Assembly: GCA_033808535.1 (NCBI GenBank)
Contig: JAPXNL010000100.1
Span: 1-8,043, forward strand
Direction of reading: 5' to 3'
DNA: 8,043 nucleotides
Origin: DTU078 sp033808535
Lineage (GTDB): Bacteria > Bacillota > Clostridia > Oscillospirales > CAG-272
A model generated the notes under the pieces. It made no database searches. It was not told where the DNA came from and saw only the letters and a program-made list of their open reading frames with translations. Positions 7,468 through 8,043 of the stretch are shown here, in pieces. Both the position numbers and the translations under genes were made by a program. Within the stretch, counting starts at the first letter, position 1; the number at the start of each line of letters is the position of its first letter.

Positions 7468-7544
7468 TACAGGCAATATAATCAGCTTGACACGCGTTAT
7501 GTAGCAGTTTACCGACCTGCCGCGGTGCTCAAGCTGCGGTAAAC
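7445..7544 (+). repeat. Repeated 9-mer GCGGTAAAC (two direct copies, one inverted 8-mer) after the CmpB gene
   Basis: GCGGTAAAC occurs at 7445-7453, inside the end of the CmpB gene, and again at 7536-7544. The complement GTTTACCG lies between them at 7507-7514. The middle copy can pair with either neighbour, giving two mutually exclusive 8-bp stems. No T-run follows either stem, so this is not a standard terminator. Short repeats of this size can arise by chance. Confidence 0.4.
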
Positions 7545-7572
7545 AGGATGTGTGCCGCTTGATTTTCAGAGC

Positions 7573-7594
7573 GTTAAATGTGAATAAATTTAAC
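7573..7594 (+). other. AT-rich hairpin upstream of the T-box promoter
   Basis: GTTAAAT (7573-7579) and ATTTAAC (7588-7594) form a perfect 7-bp stem with an 8-nt loop. It lies 18 bp upstream of the T-box promoter -35 box. It could be an operator or a weak 3'-end structure for the CmpB transcript; it has neither the GC stem nor the T-run of an intrinsic terminator. The rest of the 145-nt gap between the CmpB gene and the promoter shows no gene. Confidence 0.3.
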
Positions 7595-7612
7595 TCCGGC
7601 CGGGAAAAGATA

Positions 7613-7641
7613 TTGACAGCGGCGAGTGAAAGTGATATACT
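7613..7641 (+). promoter_or_regulatory. Extended -10 promoter of the T-box transcript
   Basis: A consensus -35 box TTGACA (7613-7618) is followed after 17 nt by TATACT (7636-7641), with TGA directly before it as an extended -10 motif. Transcription should start near 7648, about 25 nt before the first helix of the T-box. The stretch AAAGTGATATA (7629-7639) is identical to the one in the diguanylate cyclase promoter. Confidence 0.88.
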
Positions 7642-7797
7642 ATTATAAATATATCTCAAATATATCTTATCGGCTGAGATGGGGAGTAGTACGCGGTCCC
7701 TTCGTTTCACAGAGAGCGGCGCGCGTCATGCCGACGTGCTGAAAGCGCCGTATCCGGAGCCCGCAGAAGTCGCCCCTGAGCCTCCGTGAATGAAAAC

Positions 7798-7840
7798 CTC
7801 AAAAGTTGACCTGCAAGCTTCGCTTTCATGTCAACTTGAG
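7798..7840 (+). other. Long extra hairpin within the T-box leader (Stem II position)
   Basis: CTCAA and GTTGAC (7798-7802, 7805-7810) pair with GTCAAC and TTGAG (7830-7840), leaving a 2-nt AA bulge. The stem then continues through TG/CA and AAGC/GCTT with only single mismatches to a TTC loop at 7819-7821. The whole 43 nt is thus nearly symmetrical. It sits between Stem I and Stem III, where T-boxes carry Stem II elements, but it is long and unusually regular. Its last six bases, CTTGAG, are repeated at once (7841-7846). Confidence 0.65.
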
Positions 7841-7945
7841 CTTGAGTAGTTTGCGGCGTCTGCCGGACGTTATACCGGCGCGCAGTAAAGACGCATTTGC
7901 TTTTTAATCGAGTTTTGCATAACAGCGTCATGCTGCGTCAGAGCG

Positions 7946-7963
7946 CGCGGCGTTTTCGCCGCG
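7946..7963 (+). other. T-box Stem III hairpin
   Basis: CGCGGCG (7946-7952) and CGCCGCG (7957-7963) form a perfect 7-bp stem with a TTTT loop, four bases before the T-box sequence. This is the position of Stem III in canonical leaders. Confidence 0.75.
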
Positions 7964-7968
7964 AAGCA

Positions 7969-7997
7969 GGGTGGTACCGCGCATAAAAATGCGTCCC
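7969..7997 (+). promoter_or_regulatory. T-box antiterminator
   Basis: GGG (7969-7971) pairs with CCC (7995-7997), and GCGCAT (7979-7984) pairs with ATGCGT (7989-7994) across an AAAA loop, leaving the seven-base bulge TGGTACC (7972-7978) that binds the tRNA acceptor end. GTCCC (7993-7997) is shared with the terminator stem, so the two structures exclude each other as expected of a T-box switch. Confidence 0.85.
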
Positions 7998-8025
7998 GTG
8001 TGCTTTTTGCACGCGGGACTTTTTT
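7993..8025 (+). terminator. Intrinsic terminator of the T-box leader
   Basis: GTCCCGTGTGC (7993-8003) pairs with GCACGCGGGAC (8009-8019) over 11 bp, including one G-U pair, across a TTTTT loop, and is followed by six T residues (8020-8025). It stops transcription when charged tRNA does not stabilise the antiterminator. Confidence 0.93.
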
Positions 8026-8043
8026 ATTCATCAATACCAAAGG

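Larger units (their letters stand above)
7671..8025 (+). promoter_or_regulatory. T-box riboswitch leader, probably valine-specific (GUC specifier)
   Basis: This tRNA-sensing leader controls a gene starting just past the window; the final AAAGG (8039-8043) looks like the beginning of its ribosome binding site. Stem I closes with GGCT (7672-7675) and AGCC (7779-7782), then GGGG/CCCC, the loop E pair AGTA (7688-7691) and GAA (7766-7768), GCGG/CCGC, and a distal arm with the AGAGAG bulge and GGCGC/GCGCC. Directly after GAA lies GUC (7769-7771) followed by G, the best specifier reading, meaning valine. The T-box AGGGTGGTACCGCG (7968-7981) offers UGGU to pair with ACCA, so the tRNA must have discriminator base A. 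This fits tRNA-Val but not tRNA-Ser, the alternative if the specifier were UCG. Uncharged tRNA would stabilise the antiterminator and switch expression on. The expected target is valS, or possibly another valine-related gene. Confidence 0.95.

Noticed and set aside
7487..7515. TTGACA at 7487-7492 as a -35 box
   Set aside because: At 17 nt spacing the -10 position reads TACCGA, which is not a usable -10 box.
7772..7774. GCC (alanine) as the T-box specifier
   Set aside because: It lies three bases beyond the loop E GAA and would break the GGGG/CCCC helix of Stem I.
7707..7931. A 74-codon - strand open frame, and a 97-codon one at 7417-7710
   Set aside because: The first lies antisense to the T-box leader, the second over the CmpB gene end and the promoter; neither has a family match or a convincing start.

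Overview
The window looks like chromosomal DNA from a GC-rich member of the Firmicutes, class Clostridia, probably an uncultured Oscillospiraceae-type lineage. The evidence is a T-box leader ahead of an off-window gene, promoters of the type TTGNNN-17-TGnTATAnT, a ThiI that ends without a rhodanese domain, and an HD-hydrolase gene next to a CmpB-type membrane protein gene. The lineage is inferred from gene content and not proven. All recognisable genes are on the + strand. I see no CRISPR array, tRNA, rRNA, insertion sequence or phage gene.

Layout: (1) 3-701, the 3' part of thiI (tRNA 4-thiouridine and thiazole sulfur transfer), cut by the window start. (2) 725-3145, a ComEC/Rec2-type DNA-uptake membrane protein whose C-terminal metallo-beta-lactamase domain has lost key metal-site residues; it is probably co-transcribed with thiI. 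(3) A strong extended -10 promoter (3168-3196) starts a new unit with a membrane-bound PAS-GGDEF diguanylate cyclase (3250-4785), followed by a short gap holding two perfect hairpins. (4) 4879-6171, a CCA-adding tRNA nucleotidyltransferase of the class II polymerase family. (5) 6216-6722, a small HD-domain hydrolase, overlapping by 14 nt (6) 6709-7467, a CmpB-family (putative ABC-transporter type IV) membrane protein. (7) 7468-8043, a non-coding region with a repeated 9-mer and hairpins, a second strong promoter (7613-7641), and a complete T-box riboswitch with Stem I, a long extra hairpin, Stem III, antiterminator and intrinsic terminator. Its most likely specifier is GUC, so the gene just beyond the window is probably valS or another valine-related gene.

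Most of the genes are housekeeping (tRNA thiolation, tRNA CCA end, tRNA-sensing T-box), with DNA uptake and c-di-GMP signalling between them. I find no clear new defence or mobile system. The points most worth a second look are the degenerate ComEC metal site, the translationally coupled HD and CmpB pair, the 43-nt nearly symmetrical hairpin inside the T-box leader, and the odd placement of the ribosome binding site at the diguanylate cyclase start.
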